A DNA stretch of 47,658 nucleotides from Phenylobacterium sp. (GTDB taxonomy: Bacteria > Pseudomonadota > Alphaproteobacteria > Caulobacterales > Caulobacteraceae): NCBI RefSeq assembly GCF_030654915.1, contig NZ_JAURWM010000251.1:1-47658 (forward strand), given 5' to 3'. The position numbers were made by a program, and so were the translations under genes. The notes under the pieces are model-generated. The model ran no database searches and had not been told where the DNA came from. It worked only from the letters and a program-made list of their open reading frames with translations. Below, piece by piece: positions 1-8,511 of this stretch (within the stretch, counting starts at the first letter, position 1; each line of letters opens with the position of its first letter).

Positions 1-814
1 TCAGCGCCAGCACCGAGCCGGTGATGGTGTTGCGGGTGGTGTCGTTGCCACCGACGGTCAGCAGTACGATGTTCCCGAAATACTCCCGCGGGGCCATGTT
101 CCGGGTCTCGGCGCCGTGAGCCAGCATCGAGATCAGATCGCCCTTGGGTTCGGCGTTGACCCGCTCGTTCCACAGGTTGGTGAAGTAGGCGTGATACTCG
201 ATGAAGATCTGCATCTTCTGCTCGAGGGTGTCGATCAAGCCGTGGCCGGGGACCGCGGTGACCACGTCCGACCAGTAGGTCAGCTTGCGGCGATCTTCCT
301 GCGGCATGTCGAACAGGGTCGCCAGGGTCATGGCGGTCAGTTCCATGGAGACCTTGTCGACCCAGTCGAACTCCTCGCCGATCGGCAGGCTGTCGAGGAT
401 CTTGGCGGCGCGCTCGCGGATCAGCGGCTCGAGGATCTGCAGGTTCATCGGCGAGACGGCGGGGCTGACCGTCTTGCGTTGAACGTCGTGCTTGGGCGGA
501 TCCATGGCGATGAACATGGGCAGCGGGCCCTCATCGCCTTCCTGGGTGGCGATCGTAATGCCGCCTTCCGAGGAGAACACCTGGTGGTTCGTGTCCACCG
601 TCATGATGTCGTTGTACTTGGTGATCGACCAGTAGGGGCCGTGCTCGCTCTCGGCGACGTAGTGAACCGGGTCTTCCTTGCGAAGACGCTCGAAGTTCCA
701 CCACATCTCATTGGACTGGAAGAGGGCCGGTTGGGCCGGGTCGAGCTTGTCCAGCGGCGTCGCATAGGCTTGCGCGCGGGCGTCCTTGGACAGATCGATG
801 TTGCCGTCGCTCAT
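1..814 (-). CDS. Cytochrome P450, CYP153-type alkane hydroxylase (partial, 3' end outside window)
   Basis: The visible 271 residues are the N-terminal two thirds of a class I bacterial P450. Residues near the right end of the fragment (about 254-262) read GGNDTTRN, the I-helix oxygen-activation motif. Stretches such as FIAMDPPKHDVQRKTVSP and LPIGEEFDWV closely follow what I recall of CYP153A sequences, the soluble terminal alkane and fatty-acid hydroxylases that work with a ferredoxin and a ferredoxin reductase. The heme-cysteine loop lies beyond the window edge, so catalytic competence cannot be judged. The ATG at 814 follows a GGAGGAG ribosome site. No ferredoxin partner is visible in this window. 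The family call is firm, the substrate is inference. Confidence 0.93.
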   Translation of the reverse strand, partial: MSDGNIDLSKDARAQAYATPLDKLDPAQPALFQSNEMWWNFERLRKEDPVHYVAESEHGPYWSITKYNDIMTVDTNHQVFSSEGGITIATQEGDEGPLPMFIAMDPPKHDVQRKTVSPAVSPMNLQILEPLIRERAAKILDSLPIGEEFDWVDKVSMELTAMTLATLFDMPQEDRRKLTYWSDVVTAVPGHGLIDTLEQKMQIFIEYHAYFTNLWNERVNAEPKGDLISMLAHGAETRNMAPREYFGNIVLLTVGGNDTTRNTITGSVLAL

Positions 815-860
815 AGGTATCTCCTCCGGTTCTTTAGCGTTCCCGGTCTCCAGCCAAAGA

Positions 861-874
861 TGACGCTGGCGTCA
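861..874. promoter_or_regulatory. Perfect inverted repeat, candidate operator of the P450 gene
   Basis: TGACGC-TG-GCGTCA is a perfect 6-bp inverted repeat 46 bases upstream of the P450 start, in the region between two divergent genes. Size and symmetry fit a TetR-type or similar dimeric repressor site. No regulator gene is adjacent within the window, so the binding protein is unknown. Confidence 0.4.
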
Positions 875-995
875 AGTTTAGCGCGCCTTTCACTGGCCGT
901 CTCCAACTGATCTGCGTTCAGGTGAAGTTTTTCTCTCGTTTAAAACCCCACAAAAATGATAGGAATTAAGCCCGAGGATCGACGGAGTGGAAGTC

Positions 996-2345
996 ATGAG
1001 CCAGCGGCCGACTGTAGCGGTGATCGGGGCGGGTTTTTCGGGCCTGCTCACGGCCTTGCACCTGATCGCCGACCCTGAGGGGCCGACGGTGCGATTGATC
1101 GAACGGGCGCGGGCGTTTGGCCGGGGGGCGGCCTACTCCACCGGCAATCCCGACCATCTGCTGAATGTCCGGGTCGCCAATATGAGCGCCTATCCCGACG
1201 ACCCGGAGCACTTCACCCGCTGGCTCGCGAGCCATGAAGGGTGGAGTGCGCATGGCGGCTTCGTCTCGCGCGGCGTCTACGGCGACTACCTCCAGGATCT
1301 GCTGCGCGAGGCGTTGGAGAACACCACCCCCGGGCGGTTGTTGCTCGAACAGGACGAGGCTGTCGATATTCAACGAGCCGGGGAGGGGTGGCGGGTCAGG
1401 TTGGCGCTCGGCCGGGAGATCGCGGCGCAGGCGGTGGTGCTGGCGCTCGGCGTCTTGCGGCCCGCGCCGCCCGCGGCGGCCAGCGAGGCGCTGCTCTCCT
1501 CGCCGCGATATGTCGGCGATCCCTGGGACCCCGCCGCGCCGCTGGACGAGGCCGCGGACGATGTTCTGCTGACCGGAACCGGGCTGACGATGGTCGACGC
1601 GGCCGTCACGCTATGGCGGCCGGGGCGGCGATTCTGGGCGATCTCCCGGCGCGGCCTGATACCCCGCGCCCATGCTCCGGTGGCGGCCAATATTCCAGAA
1701 CTCCTGGCCGCCGGTTCGCCAGGCGAGATCCTCGCGGCGGTTCGACTAGCTTCGGGCGATGGCCAGTGGCGCGAGACTATCGATGCCCTGCGCCCGGGGG
1801 TCAGGGGAATCTGGGAGGGGTGGACCCAGGCGCAGCGCCAGTCGTTCCTGCGCCATCTGCGCCCCTGGTGGGACGTGCACCGCCACCGGCTGGCGCCCAG
1901 CGTGGCGCGGCGAGTGGGCCTGTTGATGCGCTCGCGCGAACTGGTGGTGCGGGCCGGTGAGATCACCAGCCTTGTTCCAAGCCGGGAAAATATCGAGGTC
2001 ATCTGGCGTCCGCGCGGCGGCACGATCGCCCGGCGCCTCAGCGTGGACGCGGTCGTCAACTGCGCGGGGCTGCTGGGCGACCTCGATCACGCCCGCGAGC
2101 CGCTGTTGAGGGAACTTCTGGCGCGCGGTCATATCCGCCCCGATCCTTGCCGGCTCGGCGCGGAGGTCGACCGGGGCTCACGGCTGATCGGGATCGGCGG
2201 CGTCCCGGAACCTGGCCTCTACGCGGTGGGGCCGCTGACGCGCGGAGCGTTCTGGGAGATCACCTCGGTGCCCGACATTCGAACCCAGGCCGGCGAGGCC
2301 GCCCAGGCGATACTCGGCCGTCTAAGAAGGGCCCGCGCAGCCTAG
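996..2345 (+). CDS. FAD/NAD(P)-binding oxidoreductase, YdhS-like (COG4529 type)
   Basis: The protein is 449 residues and opens with a Rossmann dinucleotide-binding fold: VAVIGAGFSG with GxGxxG at residues 11-16. GRGAAYST and HLLNVRVANMSAYPDDPEHF follow, a pattern typical of the uncharacterised FAD-NAD(P)-binding family related to E. coli YdhS. A second nucleotide-binding segment (LLTGTGLTMVDAA) lies in the middle. No substrate is known for the family. An in-frame GTG at 987 exists, but GGAG at 984-987 is spaced correctly for the ATG at 996, so I choose that. It is divergent from the P450 gene and shares its intergenic region, which may or may not mean common control. Confidence 0.85.
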   Translation: MSQRPTVAVIGAGFSGLLTALHLIADPEGPTVRLIERARAFGRGAAYSTGNPDHLLNVRVANMSAYPDDPEHFTRWLASHEGWSAHGGFVSRGVYGDYLQDLLREALENTTPGRLLLEQDEAVDIQRAGEGWRVRLALGREIAAQAVVLALGVLRPAPPAAASEALLSSPRYVGDPWDPAAPLDEAADDVLLTGTGLTMVDAAVTLWRPGRRFWAISRRGLIPRAHAPVAANIPELLAAGSPGEILAAVRLASGDGQWRETIDALRPGVRGIWEGWTQAQRQSFLRHLRPWWDVHRHRLAPSVARRVGLLMRSRELVVRAGEITSLVPSRENIEVIWRPRGGTIARRLSVDAVVNCAGLLGDLDHAREPLLRELLARGHIRPDPCRLGAEVDRGSRLIGIGGVPEPGLYAVGPLTRGAFWEITSVPDIRTQAGEAAQAILGRLRRARAA

Positions 2346-2376
2346 GCGGCTTGGCGGGAGGATCAGGCGCACGCTA

Positions 2377-2395
2377 TGAACTGGACTTGAGTTCA
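2377..2395. promoter_or_regulatory. Inverted repeat upstream of the LacI-family gene, candidate autoregulatory operator
   Basis: TGAACT and AGTTCA flank a 7-base spacer, forming a perfect inverted repeat that ends 16 bases before the GTG start of the LacI-family regulator. Position suggests control of this gene, possibly by its own product. The spacing is not the usual compact LacI operator form, so assignment is tentative. Confidence 0.35.
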
Positions 2396-2411
2396 GCGGG
2401 AAGCCGAAATC

Positions 2412-3458
2412 GTGACTGCGCGTGAGAGGGTTGCGAGAGAGGGGGCATCCGGCCGTCCCACGATCAACGACATCGCGCGCCTGGCGGGCGTCTCGAAAAA
2501 GACGGTGTCGCGGGTTATCAACGAGAGCCAGTTCGTCAAGGAAGACACCCGCAGCGCGGTCCAGGCCATCATCCGGGACACCGGCTATGTCCCTGATCCC
2601 CAGGCGCGGGGCCTGGCCTTCCGCCGCTCGTTCCTGGTCGGCCTGATCTATGACAACCCCAACGCCCAGCACACGATCGACCACCAGCAGGGGCTGCTCG
2701 AGGCGATGGCGGGGACCGGCTTTGAATTGGTCGTGCGCCGGGTGGACCGGACGAGCCCGACCCTGGTCGAGGACATGCGCGCCTTCATCGAGCGCCAGAA
2801 GCTGTTCGGCGTGGTGCTGCCCTCGCCGGTCTCAGAGGAAGAACGGCTTGTCAGCCTGCTGAAGGCGTTGGACCGCCGTTATGTGCGGATATCCTCGACG
2901 CCGCTGGACCAACCGGATCGCATGGTGGTCAGCCACGATGGCAAGGGGGCGGCCCAGGCCGCTCATCATCTGGCGGGGCTTGGACATCGCCGCATCGGTC
3001 TGATCTCCGGCCAGGAAGGGCGGCGGTCGTCAAGCGTGCGGATGAGGGGCTTCGAGGAGGGCCTAGCCGAACATGGCTTGGTCCTAGACCAAGCCCTCGT
3101 GCGACGCGGCGCATATACCTACGAGTCCGGCGTCGTGGCCGCACGCGAGCTCCTGGCGTTGGAACCCCGACCGACCGCCATTTTCTGCCTGAACGACGAG
3201 ATGGCGGCCGGCGCCTATCTGGCGGCGCGCGAGCAGGGGCTTTCGGTTGGCGGCGATATTTCCATTGTCGGCTTCGACGACGCGCCGATCGCCTCGCGGC
3301 TGTGGCCGACCATGACCTCGGTCAGGTTGCCGCTTCGCCAGATGGGCCGCATCGCCGGTGAAATGCTGACCTCTGACGGCCTCAGCGAAGCGTCTCCGAC
3401 GCCGCGCGAGATCGTCCCCGAGTTGATCGTCCGGAACTCGACAGCGGCGGCGATCTAG
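2412..3458 (+). CDS. LacI-family transcriptional regulator
   Basis: A 348-residue DNA-binding repressor or activator of the LacI/GalR type. The N-terminal helix-turn-helix (residues about 17-42, TINDIARLAGVSKKTVSRVIN) is followed by the hinge and a periplasmic-binding-protein-like sensor domain; GFDDAPIASRLWPTMTSVRLP near residues 285-310 is the typical C-terminal signature. Family members usually sense sugars or related metabolites. The start is a GTG; no better start lies between it and the helix-turn-helix. The next gene downstream is a secreted peptidase 119 bases away, so the regulon cannot be read from the immediate context. Confidence 0.94.
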   Translation: MTARERVAREGASGRPTINDIARLAGVSKKTVSRVINESQFVKEDTRSAVQAIIRDTGYVPDPQARGLAFRRSFLVGLIYDNPNAQHTIDHQQGLLEAMAGTGFELVVRRVDRTSPTLVEDMRAFIERQKLFGVVLPSPVSEEERLVSLLKALDRRYVRISSTPLDQPDRMVVSHDGKGAAQAAHHLAGLGHRRIGLISGQEGRRSSSVRMRGFEEGLAEHGLVLDQALVRRGAYTYESGVVAARELLALEPRPTAIFCLNDEMAAGAYLAAREQGLSVGGDISIVGFDDAPIASRLWPTMTSVRLPLRQMGRIAGEMLTSDGLSEASPTPREIVPELIVRNSTAAAI

Positions 3459-3577
3459 CCGGGCCGACCAACCATGACGGAAGTTTAATCCGCCGCAGCG
3501 CGCAGGCGCGCATCGGCGGTGTAAGAAAGGTTTCAAACGCTGACCGCGCGCGCGTCGCGCCGCGCATGGAGCCCTTG

Positions 3578-5689
3578 ATGATCACCTGGAAGTCCCTGCT
3601 GCTAGGCGCGTGCGCGCCTGTCCTCCTGTCGGCCTCCGCCACGGCCGCGACCCCGCCGCAGGCTCAGGCGCCGACCGCCGTCGCCGAAGTGGCCAAGAAG
3701 GGCCCGAAATACGGAACCTTCGGGTTCGACACCGCCGGCATGGACCGTGCCGTGGCGCCGGGCGACGACTTCTACGGCTACGCCAACGACGGCTGGATGA
3801 AGACGACGGAGATCCCCGCCGACCGCGGCAGCTACAACACCTTCGGCATCCTGGCCGACGTGGCCGCCGAGCGCACGCGCGCCATCGTCGAGGATTCGGC
3901 CAAGTCAGACACGCCGGCCGGCTCCGACGCCCGCAAGATCGGCGACTATTATGCAAGCTTCATGGACGAGGCGGCGATCGAAGCCGCCGGCCTGAAGCCG
4001 CTGGCGCCGGAGCTGGACCGCATCAAGGCGATCCACACTCGCGCCGACCTGTCGCGCGAGCTGGGCGCGAGCCTACGGGCCGATGTCGACGCACTCAACG
4101 CCACCGACTACACCACCGATCGCCTGTTTGGCCTGTGGGTCGCGCAGGACATGAACGACACCAGCAAGTATCGGCCGTATCTGATGCAGGGCGGGCTCGG
4201 CATGCCGGACCGTGAGTACTATCTGGACGAAAGCCCCAGGTTCCAGGACCTGCGCGACAAGTATCAGGCTCACATCGCCAAGATGCTGACCCTGGCGGGC
4301 TATGACGACGCTCAGGCTCGCGCCGCTCGTATCCTGGCGCTGGAAAGCGCCATCGCCCGCGCCCATTGGAGCGTCGACGCCACCGGGGACATGTCCAAGG
4401 CCAACACGGTTTGGACCCAGGCGGACCTGGCCAAGAACGCGCCGGGCATCGACTGGACGGCCTACCTCCAGGCGGCCGGCATGGCGCAGCAGCCGACCTT
4501 CGGCCCGTGGCAGCCTTCGGCGATCACCGACATCGCCAGCCTGGTGGGCTCGCAGCCGGTCCCGACCTGGAAGGACTATCTGGCCTTCCACGCCATCGAG
4601 CGCGGCGCGCCCTATCTTTCCAAGGCTCTCGTCGACGAGCACTTCGCCTTCAACAGCACCGCCCTGGCCGGGACGCCGCAGCAGCGCGACCGCTGGAAGC
4701 GCGGGGTCGACAACACCAGCTCCGCCCTCAGCGAGGCCGTCGGCAAGCTCTATGTCGAGCGCCACTTCACGCCCGAGGCCAAGGCGCAGATGCAGGAGAT
4801 GGTGAAGAACATCCTGGTCGCCTTCGACGCTCGGATCGACCGGCTGGACTGGATGAGCGGCGAGACCAAGTCCAAGGCCAAGGAGAAGCTGGCCAACTTC
4901 CGGGTCGGGGTCGGCTATCCCGACAAGTGGCGCGACTATTCGGGCCTGCGGATCGTCCGCGGCGACGCCTATGGCAATTGGGAGCGGAGCGAGGCCTTCG
5001 AGTATCGCCGCAACGTCGCCAAGCTGGCCGGCCCGGTGGACCGCGACGAGTGGTGGATGACGCCGCAAACGGTCAACGCCTTGAACCTGCCGATGCAGAA
5101 CATGATCGTGTTCCCGGCTGCGATCCTGGAGCCGACCTTCTTTGATCCGAACGCCGACGCGGCGGTGAACTATGGCGCGATCGGCGGGGTCATCGGCCAC
5201 GAGGTCGTCCACGGCTTTGACGACACCGGCGCGCTGTTCGACGCCAAAGGCAATTTGAAGAACTGGTGGACGGCGGCCGACATGGCGCAGTTCAAAGCCC
5301 GCAGTCAGGCGCTGGCCAAGCAGTACAGCGCCTATGAGCCGCTGCCGGGCCTGCATCTGAATGGCGACCAAGTGCTGGGCGAGAACATCGCCGACCTGGC
5401 GGGTCTGGCCAGCGCCTATGACGCCTATCACCTCTCCCTGAAGGGGCAGGCCGCGCCTGTGATCGACGGCTTCACGGCCGATCAGCGGTTCTATCTGGGT
5501 TGGGCGCAGAACTACCGCTCAGAGTTCCGCGAAGCCACCTTGCGCCGCAACGTGCTCTCGGGCGTCCATTCGCCGGGTGAGTATCGGGCGCAGACGGTGC
5601 GCAACCAGGATCCTTGGTATCCGGCCTTCGAGGTGAAGCCGGGGCAGGGCCTCTATCTGGCTCCTGAGCAGCGGGTGAAGATCTGGTAG
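3578..5689 (+). CDS. M13-family (neprilysin-like) zinc metallopeptidase, secreted
   Basis: About 703 residues, the usual length of bacterial M13 peptidases. An N-terminal signal peptide (residues 1 to about 24, hydrophobic core LLLGACAPVLLSASA ending at ATAA) predicts export to the periplasm or outside. The zinc site is HEVVH at residues 541-545 with the third ligand in ENIADLAG (Glu about 602). The substrate-binding motif region reads VNALNLP rather than the commoner NAYY/NAFY form. The protein ends in KIW, the usual C-terminal Trp. An upstream in-frame ATG at 3566 exists, but the GGAG at 3568-3571 fits the ATG at 3578 and leaves a proper signal peptide. Substrates are probably peptides below about 40 residues, known from the family. 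Confidence 0.95.
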   Translation: MITWKSLLLGACAPVLLSASATAATPPQAQAPTAVAEVAKKGPKYGTFGFDTAGMDRAVAPGDDFYGYANDGWMKTTEIPADRGSYNTFGILADVAAERTRAIVEDSAKSDTPAGSDARKIGDYYASFMDEAAIEAAGLKPLAPELDRIKAIHTRADLSRELGASLRADVDALNATDYTTDRLFGLWVAQDMNDTSKYRPYLMQGGLGMPDREYYLDESPRFQDLRDKYQAHIAKMLTLAGYDDAQARAARILALESAIARAHWSVDATGDMSKANTVWTQADLAKNAPGIDWTAYLQAAGMAQQPTFGPWQPSAITDIASLVGSQPVPTWKDYLAFHAIERGAPYLSKALVDEHFAFNSTALAGTPQQRDRWKRGVDNTSSALSEAVGKLYVERHFTPEAKAQMQEMVKNILVAFDARIDRLDWMSGETKSKAKEKLANFRVGVGYPDKWRDYSGLRIVRGDAYGNWERSEAFEYRRNVAKLAGPVDRDEWWMTPQTVNALNLPMQNMIVFPAAILEPTFFDPNADAAVNYGAIGGVIGHEVVHGFDDTGALFDAKGNLKNWWTAADMAQFKARSQALAKQYSAYEPLPGLHLNGDQVLGENIADLAGLASAYDAYHLSLKGQAAPVIDGFTADQRFYLGWAQNYRSEFREATLRRNVLSGVHSPGEYRAQTVRNQDPWYPAFEVKPGQGLYLAPEQRVKIW

Positions 5690-6495
5690 TCGCTCGGATC
5701 GACGACCCCGCCGATCCACGCATTGCGCCCTATCGTGATGTTAGGGAACGCGACCTGGTCGGGCGGCAAGGCCTGTTCATCGCCGAGGGCGAGGTGGTGC
5801 TGCGGGTGTTGGCGCGTTCGCGCCTGCACCGGCCGGTGTCGCTGCTGATCGCCGAAAAGCGTATCGCCGGGCTCTCGGAGATCATCGACAGCTTGCCTGG
5901 AGACGTGCCGATCTACGCCGCCGGTCAGGATGTGATGGACGCGGTGGTCGGCTTTCCGATCCATCGCGGGATCCTCGCGGTCGGCCAGCGTGTGGCCGAG
6001 CCGGAGCCGGAGGCCCTGTTGGCGAGCTTGCCGCGGGAGGCGCTGGTGCTGGTCCTGTCGGGGATCGCCAACCACGACAACATGGGCGGATTGTTCCGCA
6101 ACGCCGCGGCGTTTGGGGCCGATGCGGTGGTTCTCGATTCGGACTGCTGCGATCCGCTTTACCGCAAGGCGATCCGGGTCTCGGTCGGGGCGGTGCTGAC
6201 CACGCCGTTCGCGCGCATGGCGCCGGGCGCGGATCTGTTGGGACTGCTGGAAGGCCACGGCTTCGAAGCCATCGCCCTCAGTCCGCGTGGACAAGGGACC
6301 TTGGCGCAGGCGACCCGCGCGCGGCGGAGCGCCGTGGTGCTGGGGGCGGAAGGGCCGGGTCTGGCTGAAGATATGCTGGCCAGGGCGAAGACCGTCCGCA
6401 TTCCGATGGCGGACGGCTTCGACTCACTGAACGTGGCGGTGACCGCCGGGATCGTTCTGCACCACCTCGCCTTTGCGGCGAGGCGGAGCGATTAG
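5683..6495 (+). CDS. TrmH/SpoU-family RNA 2'-O-methyltransferase
   Basis: The SPOUT fold is clear: NHDNMGGLFRNAAAFGA (motif 1), VVLGAEGPGL (motif 2) and IPMADGFDSLNVAVTAG (motif 3, knot and SAM site). It probably methylates a ribose in tRNA or rRNA. The first usual start codon is GTG at 5794, but the frame stays open upstream to a stop at 5665 and encodes RIDDPADPRIAPYRDVRERD and FIAEGE, typical of the N-terminal substrate-binding part of this family. Between 5668 and 5794 no ATG, GTG or TTG is in frame; CTG at 5683, behind GGTGAA, is the best candidate and would overlap the peptidase stop by 7 bases. If CTG is not used, the protein is 233 residues from 5794. Confidence 0.85.
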   Translation: MVVARIDDPADPRIAPYRDVRERDLVGRQGLFIAEGEVVLRVLARSRLHRPVSLLIAEKRIAGLSEIIDSLPGDVPIYAAGQDVMDAVVGFPIHRGILAVGQRVAEPEPEALLASLPREALVLVLSGIANHDNMGGLFRNAAAFGADAVVLDSDCCDPLYRKAIRVSVGAVLTTPFARMAPGADLLGLLEGHGFEAIALSPRGQGTLAQATRARRSAVVLGAEGPGLAEDMLARAKTVRIPMADGFDSLNVAVTAGIVLHHLAFAARRSD

Positions 6496-6911
6496 CGCGC
6501 GCGCTTGACGCTCAGCGTGCGCTCGTCGGAGGACTCTTCGATGAGCGAACGGGTGAGGTTCAGAATCGCCGTGCGCATGGCCGGTTGCTGGACGCTGGCG
6601 AAAGCTTCCAGAAGTTGGACTGCGCCCGGCACGGCCAGTTTCTCGAACAGGCTCTCATCGCCGAGCGGGGCGGCGGTTTCGCCGACCAGTTCGCCGACCG
6701 AGGTGTCGAGCTTTTGCGCGATCTTCACCAGCATGGAGGCCGAAACGCGGTTGGCCCCACGCTCGTACTTCTGGACTTGCTGGAAGCTCACCCCAAGGTG
6801 GTCCGCCAGGGTCGATTGGGAAATGCCGAGCCACTTGCGACGAACGCGAATGCGATGGCCAACGGCCACGTCGATGGGGTCAGGTCCTTGGTCTTCGGAA
6901 ATCTCGTTCAC
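6492..6911 (-). CDS. XRE-family helix-turn-helix regulator
   Basis: A 139-residue Cro/CI-type regulator. The helix-turn-helix spans about residues 18-75 (VGHRIRVRRKWLGISQ, QQVQKYERGANRVSA), followed by a short C-terminal helical tail. It belongs to the small XRE proteins widespread in alphaproteobacteria, relatives of rhizobial PraR/SinR-like regulators. The start is a GTG preceded by AAGGAC at the right distance. The stop overlaps the stop of the convergent methyltransferase gene by 4 bases. Targets cannot be inferred. Confidence 0.92.
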   Translation of the reverse strand: MNEISEDQGPDPIDVAVGHRIRVRRKWLGISQSTLADHLGVSFQQVQKYERGANRVSASMLVKIAQKLDTSVGELVGETAAPLGDESLFEKLAVPGAVQLLEAFASVQQPAMRTAILNLTRSLIEESSDERTLSVKRAR

Positions 6912-7081
6912 TGAAACGTCCTTAGTGACGATGCGGCAACTCTGCTTTTGGCGCTATCTCGCATAGGCGAAAGGCCTACCGCTACACCTTTATCGTGAAA
7001 CGGACGTTGGGTCGCAGGCCAAGGTTAATTCTTCCCGTTTGGCGCGAGCTGTAGCGATAAACAATCGTATCTGTGGGACGC
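6912..7081. promoter_or_regulatory. Upstream region of the XRE gene, tail of the GNAT operon
   Basis: These 170 bases hold no gene. They must contain the promoter of the XRE regulator (minus strand) and the 3' end of the four-gene operon transcribed in the same direction. A small inverted repeat CGAT-AAACA-ATCG lies near 7054-7066 and could be an operator. I see no convincing intrinsic terminator. Confidence 0.3.
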
Positions 7082-7342
7082 TCAGGCGTCGGGTGAGCGG
7101 TTTTCGAGAATCGCTCCGATCTGGTCGAGGACGGCGAGAGCGGTCTCTTCCCCGTCGCTCTCGCAGATCTCGCCGGCGCGGCGGATAATGTGGGAGAGCG
7201 CGGCTAGGTCGCGCGGGCCGAGCAGGCTGGCCATGCGCATCAGTTCCGCAGCGTCAGGGTCGTCCAGCCGACCCATGTTGTCGATGTCGCGCTGGAAACT
7301 GCGAGACCAGCCAAGGAATGGAGCACGGGGAAAGTGGGTCAT
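7082..7342 (-). CDS. Small hypothetical protein (86 aa), last gene of the GNAT operon
   Basis: I do not recognise this protein. It is mostly helical by composition, acidic in its C-terminal half (ICESDGEE), with no signal peptide or membrane segment. The frame can be extended upstream, but the ATG at 7342 overlaps the TGA of the preceding hydrolase gene as ATGA, so translation is almost certainly coupled and this start is preferred. It is the fourth gene of an operon with two GNAT-like proteins and a cysteine hydrolase, and may be an accessory subunit. Function unknown. Confidence 0.72.
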   Translation of the reverse strand: MTHFPRAPFLGWSRSFQRDIDNMGRLDDPDAAELMRMASLLGPRDLAALSHIIRRAGEICESDGEETALAVLDQIGAILENRSPDA

Positions 7343-7881
7343 GGCATGTTCGCCGCGGCCAGGGCCGCGACGTCCTCCTGAAACAACTCTTCTGAAGCGA
7401 TGATCCGGCACAGTGGCGACAGCGACATGATGGGGGCGTTCATGGCCAGGCGCTGGGTGCGCTCGTCCTGAGCGTCAACGGCCACCGCGTCCTGCAGGAT
7501 CTCGATGGGCAATCCGCGGTCGACCCCGGCGAAGGCCGTGGCCAGCACGCTGTCGCAGAGTGAGAAGCCGATCAGCGCCAAGGGGCCGCCGAGCGCCAGC
7601 GCAGCCTGGGCGAAGGTCGGGTGTGAGAAGGCTGATGGCCCCGAACGGACATAGATCGGTTCGCTGGGCAGCGGCTCCAGTCCAGGAATAGGCCTGGCGC
7701 CCTCGGGGTCGGGTTCGCGGCGATGGACGTGAAGGATAGGCCAGCGCGCATACCTGGCTCGTCTCAGCACCTGACGGCAGGTCTCCGCTGTGCGGGCGAC
7801 GCTGGCGGGCGAACTCGCGTGGGTGATGCGGGCCCGTTGCAGGTCCAGACATACAAGAGCGACTGGCGGGCGTGGTCTCAT
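7339..7881 (-). CDS. Isochorismatase-like cysteine hydrolase
   Basis: About 180 residues with the isochorismatase-hydrolase fold: a first beta strand ending in the catalytic Asp (ALVCLDLQ, Asp13) and the nucleophile strand with the catalytic Cys (IGFSLCDSVLATA, Cys109). The middle catalytic Lys, normally in a vxKxxxSAF segment, appears replaced by Arg79 (YVRSGPSAF). Family members hydrolyse amides, ureides, nicotinamide or isochorismate; the substrate here is unknown. The ATG at 7881 overlaps the stop of the upstream GNAT gene as ATGA, which decides the start. The Lys-to-Arg change may lower or alter activity. Confidence 0.82.
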   Translation of the reverse strand: MRPRPPVALVCLDLQRARITHASSPASVARTAETCRQVLRRARYARWPILHVHRREPDPEGARPIPGLEPLPSEPIYVRSGPSAFSHPTFAQAALALGGPLALIGFSLCDSVLATAFAGVDRGLPIEILQDAVAVDAQDERTQRLAMNAPIMSLSPLCRIIASEELFQEDVAALAAANMP

Positions 7882-8510
7882 CGTGACAGGCCGCCCAGAT
7901 TGGAGGCGGGACGCTTCGCCGATACATCGAGAACGCCGGCCTCCTCCCACGCCCCTTCGGGGCGCAGCAACACCAGCGGATCGCTGTCGAGGGTCAGGGC
8001 GTCAGTCGGCGGCGTGCCTTCGACGATCATCTCGACATAGTCGTGGTCGGAAACGACAAAGCCGTCGCGGTTCTCGCGGATCTGGGCGTTGAAGTACTGC
8101 TGCCAGAAGGGGATCAATCTGACTTGACCGTAGCCGAGGATCTTTCGGTAGTTCTTCTTTTCGGCCAAGCGCTTGGCGGCCAGGATCAGCATCAGGGTCG
8201 CGCGGCCGCGGCGATACTCCCGCCGTACGGCGACGCGCTCGACCTTGGCGAAGTCGGCGAACCATCGAATGCGGAGGGTCCCGATCGGCTCGCCGTCGCG
8301 GCGCAGGATCAGGTGGGTGGCGCCCGCGAAGTCGTTGCCGTCATACTCCTCGTCATAGGGGCAGGCCTGTTCGCCGAGATAGACCAGCGTGCGCACGGCC
8401 ATCGCCTGCATGATGTCGGGCAGGGTGCGGCAAACCGCGACCTCCAACTGCCCCTCGTCCACCTCTGCGGCGGCGCGGGCCTCCATCGGCATGCGGACAT
8501 TGGCGTTCAT
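7878..8510 (-). CDS. GNAT-fold N-acyltransferase
   Basis: A 210-residue protein. Residues about 20-150 carry a GNAT-like core: an N-terminal recruiting segment (RTLVYLGEQACPYDEEYDGND), a central strand with GEPIGTLRIRWF, KVERVAVRREYRRGRA as the acyl-CoA pyrophosphate-binding loop and helix, then LGYGQVRLIPFWQQYF as the C-terminal strand-helix. The layout, with a charged entry segment and a C-terminal extension, also recalls acyltransferases that make N-acyl amino acids or signals, but this is speculation. ATG at 8510 is one base past the stop of the upstream gene, so the two are co-translated. Substrate unknown. Confidence 0.85.
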   Translation of the reverse strand: MNANVRMPMEARAAAEVDEGQLEVAVCRTLPDIMQAMAVRTLVYLGEQACPYDEEYDGNDFAGATHLILRRDGEPIGTLRIRWFADFAKVERVAVRREYRRGRATLMLILAAKRLAEKKNYRKILGYGQVRLIPFWQQYFNAQIRENRDGFVVSDHDYVEMIVEGTPPTDALTLDSDPLVLLRPEGAWEEAGVLDVSAKRPASNLGGLSR

Positions 8511-8511
8511 G

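Noticed and set aside
116..910. 264-codon open frame on the plus strand
   Set aside because: It is the antisense shadow of the P450 gene; the minus strand carries the recognisable CYP153 sequence.
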